Shown here: piece after piece, positions 1-12,251 of the stretch
How positions within the stretch are numbered: position 1 is the stretch's first letter
Layout: the number at the start of each line of letters is the position of its first letter
Source: Calliphora vicina
Taxonomy: Eukaryota; Arthropoda; Insecta; Diptera; Calliphoridae
Assembly (NCBI RefSeq): GCF_958450345.1
Contig: NW_027052622.1
Coordinates: 607,865-671,864, forward strand
Length of the DNA: 64,000 bases
Direction of reading: 5' to 3'
The notes under the pieces: generated by a model
Seen by the model: the letters and a program-made list of their open reading frames with translations, nothing else
Told to the model about the DNA's origin: nothing
Databases searched by the model: none
Translations under genes and position numbers: made by a program

Positions 1-338
1 ATACACATGCAAGCGTATTTTTGGTAGATCTTCTCAAGGATAATGAATGGACTTTTAGTTATTTTTTAAAAAAAATTTTACTGGCCCCCAGATGCTGAAC
101 ACCTCAGCTCCAACCATGTGAAATTTCGTAACAATATTTAAAATAGTTCCCGAGCAACCGATATAGTACACACATTTATCAAGACTTAAAAAACCATCTT
201 AGAAGTTATCTTTTCAATTTCTTCAATACATTCTTGAAATAATAAATCTAGTAAATTTGAAAATGCAATCGGAGGATGCACAAATACATATATTTTAACC
301 AATGCTAAGTTTTTATTTCGGCAAATAGGCCGACACTA
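1..338. other. AT-rich stretch without recognised content
   Basis: No open reading frame of note, no long repeat and no recognisable element end is seen. It is presumably intronic or transposon-derived sequence upstream of the tRNA-like fragment. Confidence 0.5.
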
Positions 339-411
339 GTCTATTAGGGTGCCCCGATAGACTAGACGATAGTGTACTGGGTTGCGGGTTCGATTCCTGC
401 CAGAGACTCTG
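339..411 (+). repeat. tRNA-derived (SINE-like) fragment
   Basis: The stretch contains GGGTTCGATTCC, a good match to the RNA polymerase III B box. Positions 384-400 fold into a T-arm with a 5-bp stem (GCGGG/CCTGC, one G-T pair) around the loop TTCGATT. No convincing acceptor stem or D arm can be paired, so this is not an intact tRNA gene. The best reading is the tRNA-like head of a SINE or a decayed tRNA pseudogene. Confidence 0.5.
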
Positions 412-956
412 GGTGTTACAAAAGCTTCGCAGTTTGTGTTTGTTAAAAAAAATAGTAATAATAATAAAATGTAGTTGAAATTTATTGAGGTACAGAAGTA
501 TACTTTTTTTTAAATTTTATTGTTATTTAATTAATATTAAAAATGGTACCGTGAATATCTAAAAAGTACATTTTATTTATATAGTTGATACAAAATCCAA
601 ATAGCTATTTTCCATCCCTGATATAGGCATATTAATTGCCTGAGTGTTACTTCTCTTTATTTTTAAAAAAAAGGTTCGAATGTCTGCTCCATTCTCTCTT
701 TATTTTTTAAAATTCTACGTCTGACATGCTTAAGGATTTTGACGTTTTCGTTAAAATAGTAATACCATATTAATTAAAAATTTTCCCATATATTCTTTGA
801 AGTTTGTGAAAAAATTAATACATCATTTTCATTAATTTGAAAAATATTAAAAAAAATATAAAAAATATTTACTATCAAATTGGGATCAAAGGTAAGATTT
901 TCATTTTCAAATATTTCAAAGCTAATTTGTGAACATTATTTTAAGATTTAACAAAC
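412..956. other. AT-rich stretch, no gene seen
   Basis: Very AT-rich DNA with many short A and T runs. I see no ORF, transposon terminus or tandem array. It may include the 5' flank of the THAP ORF that starts at 957, but no promoter motif stands out. Confidence 0.4.
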
Positions 957-1418
957 ATGAGTTGCATTTTCCCCAACTGCGAAAATACTAAATATTTTTG
1001 GAAAAATTCAAATTTAAATTTTTTTAAAGTCCCTACATTACCTAACAAACGACAACAGTGGCTGGATGTATGTAAAACTTGCGAAGAAGATTTGCCAAAA
1101 GAGCCAATGGTGTGCTCCGACCATTTCCTTAAAAGCAATATTTCAGTTAATACAAAAAGTGTGAGATTGGATAGAAAATTATACATATACAAATTTATTG
1201 TCAGAGGGTTTTTTTTTAAATTTAATGAAAATTCTTTGTCAGGTAGCCCAAATTATATGTTAAATTTGTTAAATTCAACTAATGTAAATTTGGATAAAAA
1301 AATTGCTAAAAGGTTTTATCTTGGGAGAACATATTTTCGAATTCGGTTTTTAAACCGCCATTTAAAAGATACAAAATATGTTCATAGTAATAAAAAAATG
1401 AAAAAAATTCTTACTTAA
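957..1418 (+). CDS. THAP-type zinc-finger ORF (153 aa)
   Basis: The first 60 or so residues fit the THAP DNA-binding domain, a C2CH zinc finger: Cys3 and Cys8 near the start (SCIFPNC), a core Trp in KRQQWLDVC around residue 35, and the closing Cys and His in VCSDHF at about residues 53-57. THAP domains bind DNA and occur both in cellular regulators and at the N-terminus of P-element transposases. Residues after about 75 are rich in Lys, Asn and Phe and match nothing I recognise. The usual AVPT motif that closes a THAP domain is not clear, so the real exon may end near residue 75 with the rest being intron read-through. The ATG at 957 is chosen because the first zinc ligand is residue 3, as is normal. 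It could be a single-exon remnant of a P-like element or of a THAP gene nested in the intron. No transposase catalytic core follows. Confidence 0.55.
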   Translation: MSCIFPNCENTKYFWKNSNLNFFKVPTLPNKRQQWLDVCKTCEEDLPKEPMVCSDHFLKSNISVNTKSVRLDRKLYIYKFIVRGFFFKFNENSLSGSPNYMLNLLNSTNVNLDKKIAKRFYLGRTYFRIRFLNRHLKDTKYVHSNKKMKKILT

Positions 1419-1741
1419 TATACCTATAAAAATAGTCAACGTGTTTTAATTATAAGTAAGCGAATGTTAGGAATTGAGTCATTAACTTCCAACACAACAT
1501 ACTTAATACATTTTTATTTAAATACTAAATTATAAATTACACATTTTTTGTAAAAAATTTCTCTAAAACAAAAATCATTTTTAGGAATGTGGCAACGCTT
1601 TTTATAATGCTCACAAAATAAGGAAACTTCAAAAAACCTTATTTGAAAAAAAAAATTGATTGAAGCTACCTTCTATATTTTTATCATGGTCTGCTCTGTA
1701 TTTTAAATGTTTTTTTTGTATCTGTATTGGTTTATAAGATG

Positions 1742-1905
1742 TAAATACAGGTAGGCCTCCATTTACGCGGTTTGTTGGGCCCAAAAAAATAGCGTGTAAA
1801 TCAAATTCGCGTAAAACGGGGTTCTAATTTAGAACGAAATGCTTTTGTGGGACCAATAATTTTTTATTTCGCGTAAAACAATACATCAGTCACATAACAA
1901 AAAAG
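1742..1905 (+). repeat. Possible pogo/Tigger-like element end
   Basis: The stretch beginning TACAGGTAGGCCTCC and continuing with TTTACGCGG and GCGTAAAACGGGG words resembles ends of pogo/Tigger-type transposons, which start CAG next to a TA target. No opposite end is seen nearby, so this is at most a fragment. The call rests on general resemblance only. Confidence 0.3.
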
Positions 1906-1960
1906 AAATTGGGACCTAAAAATCGCTTTAAATAGAAAACACAGATATACATATGTACAT

Positions 1961-2068
1961 ATCGTCACCTTAAATGAAGGCGGACGTAACTACTCAAAAA
2001 TTGAGTTTTTGATTCATTGAACAATTGCCAAGAATACTCTATTATTATTGATTTTATAAGGCGACGAT
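1961..2068. repeat. Small terminal-inverted-repeat sequence (~108 bp)
   Basis: ATCGTCACCTTA at 1961-1972 is matched by TAAGGCGACGAT at 2057-2068, its inverse with one mismatch. The interior has no coding capacity. It may be a short MITE; the target duplication is not resolvable beyond AT. Confidence 0.3.
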
Positions 2069-2069
2069 A

Positions 2070-2650
2070 TATACTTTAAGTAAACTTATTTTATTTGTAA
2101 CTAAAAAAAATATTTCTTATTGAAAATTAAAGAAAAAATTCTAATTAAAAAAACAAAATATTCCAATACATAAAAGAAATCAAAACATAACAAAAAGTTC
2201 ATAAAAAATAACAAAGTTTTCAAAAATTAAATCTGTTGGGTGTTTTTCGTTTCTTGTTATATAAAAATCGTGTAAAAAAGTCGAGTATTTGAAAAAATGG
2301 TTGCTAATATGAGTTCGCGTTATATCGAAATCGCTTACCTGTATATCCTTTCTAAATTTTATGACTATAACTTGAAGCGTTTCCAAGCAATTTGGGGAAA
2401 ATTGGAAGTATTAAAATCCCCTCATTTTTCACATATTCCGAAAATTGTCTCGCTTTTTGTAAAAAAAACTGGTTAAACTATTATTTTTAAATTTCAAAAA
2501 TGGAAACAGCAAGTCTCACTAGCATTCACAGGCTTACACACAAGTTTATTAATAATTTCGGGTTGACTGTGAACGATGTTTTTTGTCAGCTCCGATAAGT
2601 ATCGAAAAACTTTAGTCAACTAACTTTAGCTTTTAGTTTAGTTTTGTTTT
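2070..2650. other. AT-rich stretch, no gene seen
   Basis: No convincing ORF or element terminus. A 68-residue minus-strand frame (2180-2386) has no recognisable similarity and the composition of non-coding DNA. Confidence 0.4.
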
Positions 2651-2651
2651 A

Positions 2652-2975
2652 TTATACCCTTCACCTTCGTGAGAAGGGTATATATAAGTTTGTCATTCCG
2701 TTTGTAATTTCTACATTTTTCATTTCCGACCCTATAAAGTATATATATTCTGGATCCTTATAGATAGCGGAGTCGATTAAGCCATGTCCGTCTGTCTGTC
2801 TGTCTGTTGAAATCAATTTTCTGAAGGCCCCAGATATCTCCGGGATCCAAATCTTCAACAATTCTGTCAGACATACTTTCGAGAATTTTGCTATTTAAAA
2901 TCAGCAAATTCCGTCCATAAATAACGGAGATATGAGTAAAAATCCGAGACAACCTCTGAAAATTTCATCAAAAAA
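2652..2975 (+). mobile_element. DINE-1/INE-1-like Helitron-type element, copy A
   Basis: The copy starts TATACCCTTCACC with a short hairpin (CCCTTC...GAAGGG). It continues with the TTTCCGACCCTATAAAG block, the GTCTGTCTGTCTG (GTCY) microsatellite at about 2788-2808, and the CAGATATCTCCGGGATCC block. This order is that of the fly DINE-1/INE-1 (HINE) family of non-autonomous Helitron-like elements. The 3' terminal hairpin is absent here; the sequence drifts into other repeats after about 2970. Confidence 0.7.
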
Positions 2976-3216
2976 CACAATGTATTGCATGCTTTGACAA
3001 AAAAGCAACAAAACGTATGTTTGTTTCTTTTGGCGTTGTTGTTGTTTTTTATACAACTTATGCATTGAACACATTGAAGACAGCAGGCTACACGACTACA
3101 CGAACACAAATTCTGCTGGCTGGAGTTGTAGTCGTGTGGCAGCTACTGAATTATTTTAAAGACGACAGCAACAATGTAAACAGCTGATTTATAATTCAGT
3201 GGTGCCACTTTAATAA
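2976..3216. repeat. Dispersed repeat shared with 6415-6842
   Basis: Words such as GACAAAAAAGCAACAAA, GGCGTTGTTGTTGTTTTTTATACAA and the CTGTCTTC/GAAGACAGCAGGCTAC block recur, partly in inverse order, at 6415-6842. This shows a common mobile or duplicated origin. No coding content. Confidence 0.45.
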
Positions 3217-3281
3217 AAAACAAGTAAGAGAGCTATATTCGGCTGTGCCGAATCTTAAATACCCTTCACCAAATTATACTT

Positions 3282-4345
3282 TAAAATCTTGTCTTGTCTA
3301 TAACAATATTTTCTATAGAAAATCTTGTCTATAACAATATTTTCTATAGAAAATCTTGTCTATAACAATATTTTCTATAGAAAATCTTGTCTATAACAAT
3401 ATTTTCTATAGAAAATCTTGCCTATAACAATATTTTCTATAGAAAATCTTGTCTATAACAATATTTTCTATAGAAAATCTTGTCTATAACAATATTTTCT
3501 ATAGAAAATCTTGTCTATAACAATATTTTCTATAGAAAATCTTGTCTATAACAATATTTTCTATAGAAAATCTTGTCTATAACAATATTTTCTATAGAAA
3601 ATCTTGTCTATAACAATATTTTCTATAGAAAATCTTGTCTATAACAATATTTTCTATAGAAAATCTTGTCTATAACAATATTTTCTATAGAAAATCTTGT
3701 CTATAACAATATTTTCTATAGAAAATCTTGTCTATAACCATATTTTCTATAGAAAATCTTGTCTATAACAATATTTTCTATAGAAAATCTTGTCTATAAC
3801 AATATTTTCTATAGAAAATCTTGTCTTTAACAATATTTTCTATAGAAAATCTTGTCTATAACAATATTTTCTATAGAAAATCTTGTCTATAACAATATTT
3901 TCTATAGAAAATCTTGTCTATAACAATATTTTCTATAGAAAATCTTGTCTATAACAATATTTTCTATAGAAAATCTTGTCTATAACAATATTTTCTATAG
4001 AAAATCTTGTCTATAACAATATTTTCTATAGAAAATCTTGTCTATAACAATATTTTCTATAGAAAATCTTGTCTATAACAATATTTTCTATAGAAAATCT
4101 TGTCTATAACAATATTTTCTATAGAAAATCTTGTCTATAACAATATTTTCTATAGAAAATCTTGTCTATAACAATATTTTTTGTATACAAAATCTTGTCT
4201 ATAATTATATTTTTTGGACATGTTGTGTATAACAGTATTTTCTATAGAAAATCGTATGAAAAACAGCATTTTCTTTAAAAATCTTGTCTGTTATAACAGC
4301 ATTTTCTATAGAAAATCTCGTATTCAACAGCACTTTCTATAGACA
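3282..4345. repeat. 31-bp satellite array inside DINE copy E
   Basis: About 30 head-to-tail copies of a 31-bp unit run from 3282 to about 4215. Only scattered single-base variants are present (for example at 3421, 3739 and 3833). A degenerate tail follows to about 4345. Each unit contains the perfect 16-bp palindrome ATTTTCTATAGAAAAT. There are no spacers between units. Confidence 0.93.
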
Positions 4346-4604
4346 ATTTTGTGATAACAGACGACTGTTTACAACATAAAGCTACAGTAATATTAACATT
4401 TTAAGTACTCTGGTGATGAAGAAAGTAATTTTTTAATACTATTTTAATACGGAACAAAAATATAATTTTCCATCTCTGTATATAAATAAGATTTAAAGAA
4501 AAGAAAATCTTAAAATAGGAGAACACATATGGAACCGTAACAGCAAATCCAATATAGAATCGTTTACATAATCTGTTGAAATTTCATAAACTTTTATAGA
4601 AATT
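4346..4604. other. Interior of DINE copy E, no gene
   Basis: AT-rich sequence between the degenerate satellite edge and the 5' end of the host element. Nothing coding is seen. Confidence 0.4.
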
Positions 4605-4775
4605 GCAAACGGAATGACAAACTTACATATACATATGTATATAGCCTTGCCACTTATGATGAAGGGTATTAAAAGAATTAAACACAACAATCGAACAAAA
4701 AGCTTTTTCTGAAATGTTTGTTATTTACTTTCATGTTTAAAAACGGCTAAAAAAATAGAATAACAATATGGGAGT

Positions 4776-5060
4776 CAAGGCGAATTGTTTAGACAAGTGA
4801 ACTGTCAATTCACTTGTGATTGTTGTGGCGAAAAATACAAGAAAAAAGAATAAAAGAAAAAAGCAAAAACAACAACAGGCAACTTTGACAGTTCGACTAT
4901 CTTTTAACAAAAACAAAGTACCTGTTGTTTTTGTACATTTGGTTGCGTTGCTCAATTATTTGTTGACAATACCAACAAACAACAACAAAAATGAAAAAAG
5001 CGCAAACGCAACGTGCTCAAACAACGTGGTTGTTGTTTTTGTACAATATGTGTTCTGTGC
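4776..5060. repeat. Relative of the MITE at 5426-5653
   Basis: It begins CAAGGCGAATT, shares CACTTGTGATTGTTG and CAACAGGCAACTTTGACAG words with the complete MITE downstream, and contains CAA/TTG-rich halves. The opposite terminus is not found, so the copy is decayed or truncated. Confidence 0.45.
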
Positions 5061-5425
5061 AGTGTTACCATATGTCAAGTTTTCCCTTTTTAGCAAGGTT
5101 TTTGAGACGCAAAAAGTTTTATTTTTAAAAAACAAAGTTTTTTTGGAAAATTGATATCAATAAGTTGAACCGATGATTTCAAAATGATAGTCCCCAAATT
5201 CATTCACTAAATGGAGAGATTAATTTGAATATATTGAAAGTGTCTCCAGCACTAAATTCACATAAATTATCTCAGTTCGATTACATATATGTACGAATTG
5301 GATTTTGTAATTTTAGTATGTACTTAGAAATAAAAAGTTTTCCTCAAAAAATATATAGCAACACTGGTTCTGTGTACGCGTGAGAGAGTTGCTCTTTTGA
5401 GAACACATTATAAAAAGCTCTCTCT

Positions 5426-5653
5426 CAAGGCGAATTTATATACCAGGTGGTGTTGACAATGTTGTTTGCATGTTTGAGCTGTCAATTATCCTGTGATTGT
5501 TGCGGCGAATGCTACAACAAACGTAAAAGTAACAAAAACAACAGGCAAACTTTGACAGCTTAAACCACATAAACAAAAACAAATTGCAAGTGGTTTTTGT
5601 AAATGTTGTACTTGTTGTAGAATCGACACCACCTGGTATATAAATTCGCATTG
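5426..5653. mobile_element. MITE with long terminal inverted repeats (228 bp)
   Basis: A perfect 24-bp inverted repeat lies at 5430-5453 and 5626-5649 (outer part GCGAATTTATATACC). It extends outward to CAA with one mismatch. The interior holds inverted CAACAAAC/GTTTTTGT-type words and has no transposase. The target duplication is not clear, so the superfamily is not assigned. Confidence 0.8.
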
Positions 5654-5787
5654 CTGAAGATTGACAAAAAAAACACATACATACATATATACAAATAAAG
5701 ATTTGTTTGTTATTATACATATATTTGCATGACGTCATTACAATAACAAATTACATTGTGTTTTGGTTTTTTTGGTTATATCTCAGC

Positions 5788-6228
5788 CCAGGTCCAACTT
5801 ACTATGGTCTTATATACGTCGATGCAAAGGTCTATGAAATATCTATCATTAGATATCCATATTGTCTATATTAATAACTTAGTAATCCATATATAGGTCA
5901 AAAATAGGTAAAAAATCGAGGTTGTCCTGGTTTTTTTCCTTATATCTCAGCCATTTGTGGACCGATTTTCTCGATTTTAAATAGCAACCGAGCCGGAAGA
6001 ATTCCGGAGATATTGATATATGAATCATGTATGTATGTTATTTGGGGGCTTCGGAAAGTTGATTTCAACACACAGACGGACAGACGGACATGGCTATATC
6101 GATTCCGCTATCTATAACGATCCAGAATATATATACTTTATGGGGTCGCAAATGAAAAATGTGGAAATTACAAACGGAATGACAAACTTATATATACCCT
6201 TGCCACTCATGGTGAAGGGTATAATAAC
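5788..6228 (-). mobile_element. DINE-like element, copy B (3' truncated)
   Basis: On the minus strand it starts at about 6228 (TATACCCTTCACCATGAGTG) and runs through the CATTTGCGACCCCATAAAG block and a short GTCC/GTCTG stretch. It then has the AACTTTCCGAAGCCCCC, ATATCTCCGGAATTC and AGGACAACCTCG blocks shared with the copies at 28131 and 37345. It fades at about 5788 and lacks the 3' hairpin. Confidence 0.7.
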
Positions 6229-6414
6229 CGTACAAAATTCCAAAGTAATTAAGATTTAAACAATTATTTTGAGTAAACATATATACATATATGGTTATAA
6301 TTAATTATGTACCTGTTATTAATTTACATCAATATGGTTATCAAAAACTTCTCTTAATTAATTAAAAAAAATATATTTTTTTTAAGCACTCATTTGATTT
6401 ACATTTTTTATTAT

Positions 6415-6842
6415 ATTAGCAACACTATTTCTGCTTTGTAGTTGACAGAAATAGAAATTAGTTTAATTCGGCTACAGCGGCAAAAGCAATCGTGTGGTCG
6501 TGTAGCTGTGCTGTCGTCAAAAGAATCGTCTTCATATAAACGTGTGTATTCTAATTTTGAAGATTGCAGTTGGTAGCCTGCTGTCTTCAATGTGTTTCAT
6601 GCATAAACGTTTGTTTGGTTGTGTGTTGGTTTTTTTGACAAAAAAGCAACAAATCGTATGTTTGGATGTGCATGCTTTGCGTATTTTGTTTTTCTTTTGT
6701 GTTTTGTTTCTTTTGGCGTTGTTGTTGTTTTTTATACAATTAAACGTATGTTTGGATGTGTGTTGGTTTCATTGCCTTGCGTATTTTGTTTTTGTTTTTT
6801 CTTTTGGTGTTTTGTTTCGTTTGACGTTGTTGTTGTTTTTTG
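6415..6842. repeat. Dispersed repeat with internal tandem duplication
   Basis: A block of about 95 bp (CGTATGTTTGGATGTG ... GTTGTTGTTGTTTTTT) occurs twice, at about 6655-6740 and 6747-6842, with divergence. The unit is T/G-rich and also resembles 2976-3216. The open frames here (6542-6958 and 6619-6921) are Phe/Leu/Val-rich by composition and are not credible genes. Confidence 0.5.
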
Positions 6843-6900
6843 TGTTCTTGATAAATTTAGGATGCTGTACGCTGAAAGTGGGCAATGTACATACATATAT

Positions 6901-7570
6901 GGGGCATTTCACGTCAAGTGAACCAACTTTTGAAATCGATGTCTTCCGATCGCGATGAAATTTGCACCAATGTTAGTTCTATTGGATAGTAATTCGGACA
7001 CCATTTTTCAACAAGATTGGTCAAGAACTCTCTGAGTTATAGGAGGTCAAAATTTGACATTTTGGCCAAACAGGTGTTTTTTTTTATCCATATAACTTAT
7101 TACCTATTGTTCTTAGCAAAATGTGTCCCAAATAGTTTAGATAGCTATTTATGCAATCTTTCGAAAAAAAAATTAAAAAAATTTAATAAAATATTTTTGA
7201 TTTTTTTTTTTTAAATCAAAAATATTTTTGACTTTTTTTTCAAAATGGGCCCTTTTTATTTTTTTTAAGAAAGCTTAGGTCTTTTCCTAAGCGACCTATA
7301 TGGTCGCTTAGTGGGATGCGAGTGGGATATCTATCAAAAAAAATATTTTGTAACTCAAGATTTAAAATTTTTGAATTTTTTTGCAAAATCAAAAACTTTT
7401 TGACTTTTTTTTAAAAAATGGACCCATTTTTTAATTTATTTTTTTGCTCAGAAGATGCGAGTGGGATATCTATCAAAATAAATGTTTTGTAACTCAAGAC
7501 AAAGGTTTTTAAATTTGCACTATTTTAATTTTTTTCATATTTGTGTGTAAACCTTAAAAATTAAACTTAC
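6901..7570. repeat. Left terminal inverted repeat of the 6.26-kb transposon
   Basis: The inverse of 12252-13158. It includes two internal repeat units around GCGACCATATAGGTCGCTTAGTGGG-like words (near 7290-7365 and 7450-7500). The reading frames here (for example 7017-7214) are by-products. Confidence 0.85.
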
Positions 7571-7748
7571 GCAGAGAAACTAGACACATTAGCCTTTCCG
7601 ATGGTATGTAACATACCCAACTAAAATTTCATAGCCTCGATACTGTAATACCCATAATATGTTAACCTCAGGAATAAAAATCACTTTTTTTCTATGGAAA
7701 TGTTGAATAATTTAATTTTGTTATTTATTTGTAATAATAATTAATTTA

Positions 7749-9773
<2,025 letters not shown>

Positions 9774-9890
9774 GATGAATAATTTAGTAAAATTTAATCT
9801 TAATCACAATAGATCAATTTATATAATAACTATTTTTACACTTAATTTATGAAGTTTTTAAATTTTCAAATATCCATACTTTTATCCTCC

Positions 9891-11716
9891 TTATTTGTCA
9901 CCTTTATTAGCTGCTTTTTTTTTTGTCAATCCTTTCTTGGCGTTATTAGATTCAGCTACTGATTTCGCTGCTGGCTTCTTTTTTGGCTTTGGAAAGAAAT
10001 CGCATTGAGTAGATGCAGAAAACTTTTTTAATTTGAGTCTTCCATCGAAAGCATGGTATTGAGCAGTGCCATCGATTGTTACCGGAGCATCGAATCTGCT
10101 CTTTAGTGTTTTCAATGTTTCCTCATGATCCTCTTTGCTACTAAAAACTATTTTAGTTTCTTTACAATAATTCTATGCCCAATGGAATAAAGCAGTCGCA
10201 TCTAAGATGCGATCTTGATGAGAGCACTGGAGGCTATACTTCGCTGCATTTCTTTTGAGGTTTGCTCCAATACCATCACATGCTCCTTTACCATGAGCAG
10301 TAGGATGAAAATGCCACTCAGCTGGCATTCCAAAATCTTTTTCATGAGCTGTAAGATTTGCGAAGCTACTTTTGTTTTTAAAATGTTGACGAGCTCCGTC
10401 CGAAACGTAGTATACCTTTTCTACTGTAAATTTTGATTTTAGATAATTTAGTATTATCTTCTGGTACTCATGAACTGCAACGGTGTCATGTTTTAAATCG
10501 TCGGATATGATTGCCATACTTTTGTGTTCCAGGTTTTCTTCTTTCATGTAGTAAATAACTACTGTGAATATAGTTGCTTGGTCGTTATTGAAGTGGAATG
10601 CTTGTATGGAATCCTGAAGAACATATTTATAGTTCTCTGCGAAATCAAATGAAATAATGAATTCACCAGACTTCAAATGTGTTTTCAAGTCCTTGAAGAA
10701 TGACCACTGCTCTTTGACTAAAAAGTCATGGGTTCTCAAATTTAGCAATCCTCTACACAGTTCTTCCACAAAATCATCCACATTTAAAATTATGGTTTTC
10801 AGTGTGCATCTTTCAGTCTGAAGCCAAGATTCAAATTTTAACTCCTCAATACATTCTCGATCAAAAGAGTTGATTAAATTTTCTTTGATGGATGTGGTTT
10901 CCGGGCAATTCGAACATTCACCTAAGTGGCAAGAAGTTGTAGCATTAGGGCACATAGTCAATTTAAGGCAATCGCGGTAATGGTGTAAATCTTCTGATGA
11001 ATCATCTTTTAAGTAATTTAAGTTGATTTCCTTCAACATCAATTTAACATTTTCATGGTAAATACAAACACATACTGTGTGAGTTCCGCTGCTTCCTGCT
11101 AAAACGCAATGTTTTGGCCTCAGTTGTGTAAATTTTGTCTTTAGTATCGCACTCCAAAGTTTTTCCCTTCTTTTTGTTTGGGAGGAATCCCATGCTCAGC
11201 AACCAATTGTTTAACAATTCTTGCTTTTCGTTGAGACGTTCCAAACTCAGTCATTGTTTTTGCAGAACTCCATGTTCTTGGAGCAAGCGTGAGAAGTTGA
11301 ATTCTTTCAGCTTCACTCTGTGACGTTTTGTATTTCTCTTTTATTTGTTCAAGAACTTCTACTGCATCCTTATGGTATTGGTTTCGACACTCATTCGTTG
11401 AATTTGAAAAGTTAGAATAACCATCATCATCAACAGTTCTGTCTTCATTCTCGGAATTACTTTTGTCTTCATCTGGAATAACTTCAACGCAAGGCTCATT
11501 ACTATTCAAATTCGGTAATTCGTTCAACTTTCCGAGCTCTTTCCTGCATGATCCACAAATTTTCAATCGTTTTGACAGCGTAGGGAATTTTTTTAATAAG
11601 CCGTCGGAAATATTTCGCATATCTGATGATCTGTGCTTCATTTTGTTAAAGGGATTAAAACAAAAAGACGAATAAATTTCATTTTCAACCTTAGCCTTTT
11701 TAGAAGTCGTAGACAT
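9891..11716 (-). pseudogene. Transposase of the 6.26-kb transposon (broken)
   Basis: Minus-strand gene in pieces. An N-terminal frame (11716-11141, 191 aa) starts MSTTSKKAKVE and carries an acidic middle and a C-GSC-RKEL cysteine pair. A second frame takes over near 11163 and reads through PKHCVLAGSSGTHTVCVC and YRDCLKLTMCPN to the core. That core has FDFAENY (putative first Asp), HDTVAVHEYQK, YVSDGARQHFKN (second Asp) and HGKGACDGIG (third acidic site). A single in-frame TAG at 10173-10175 interrupts it after LFHWA, and the same frame continues to a Lys-rich end (KKPAAK ... NKGDK) stopping at 9891. The join near 11160 changes frame and seems to lack about 60 residues of the family's middle. 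This family of arthropod transposon proteins is known to me from its HGKG-CDG signature, not by a firm superfamily name. It probably would have catalysed cut-and-paste transposition, but this copy cannot make a full protein. Confidence 0.75.
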
Positions 11717-12251
11717 TTTGAATTTTGTAAGTATTTATGTAAATAACACACGTCTTAACTTTAACGCTGTTTCTAAAAAACTGATTTCCGTATGTCTTCA
11801 GAATGACAATAAATAGTTTTTTAAGATCATATAGGTAGTACGTTTTAATGAATGAGTCTAAAATCTTTTATTAGGGTCAAGAAGGGCTTACATACTAAAG
11901 TACCTAGTTTAACCAAATGTTACAAATAATATTAAAAATAAACCACCATATAAATAACCTACCTGTCAACTTCTACCTCTCCACCCACTTCTTAAAGTCA
12001 AATGTCATAAAATAATAAATAAACTGGTACTTCGGAGAAGGGCCATAAAATATTTCCACTTGATTCCAAAAATTTGTTTCTGGGGCACCTGATATTTTAA
12101 CAATGAAAATCACGTGCGCTGAAAACTACCTCTAGGATTGACTAAAAAAGCCGCAAGATACAAAACTCAGACAAATTTTGGGGGTGGAAAATTAATAGCG
12201 GTTGGCCTTATATTGCACCCCTCCAGTGGCTATTATCGGTCAGTTGTTGTG
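11717..12251. other. Transposon interior upstream of the transposase
   Basis: Non-coding DNA between the transposase start and the right inverted repeat. It should hold the transposase promoter, but no motif is distinctive. Confidence 0.45.

Larger units (their letters stand above)
3217..4672 (-). mobile_element. DINE-like element, copy E, carrying a tandem array
   Basis: Read on the minus strand, the 5' end is at about 4672 (TACCCTTCATCATAAGTGGC, then the block for GTTTGTCATTCCGTTTGC). The 3' end at about 3217-3270 has the hairpin ATTCGGCACAGCCGAAT followed by CTCTCTTACTTG, the same 3' end as at 13196 and 28873. The usual internal blocks are replaced by a 31-bp tandem array and its degenerate edge. 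Central tandem repeats are known in DINE/Helitron-type elements of Drosophila. Confidence 0.65.

Noticed and set aside
941..1192. Minus-strand 83-aa ORF opposite the THAP ORF
   Set aside because: It is the antisense shadow of the zinc-finger frame and has no recognisable motif.
3282..4215. CRISPR array
   Set aside because: The 31-bp repeats are directly adjacent with no spacers, and the surrounding DNA is a fly transposon.
11053..11244. Separate 63-aa ORF within the transposase region
   Set aside because: The family signature (PKHCVLAGSSGTHTVCVC) is read in a different frame over the same bases, so this ORF is a shadow.
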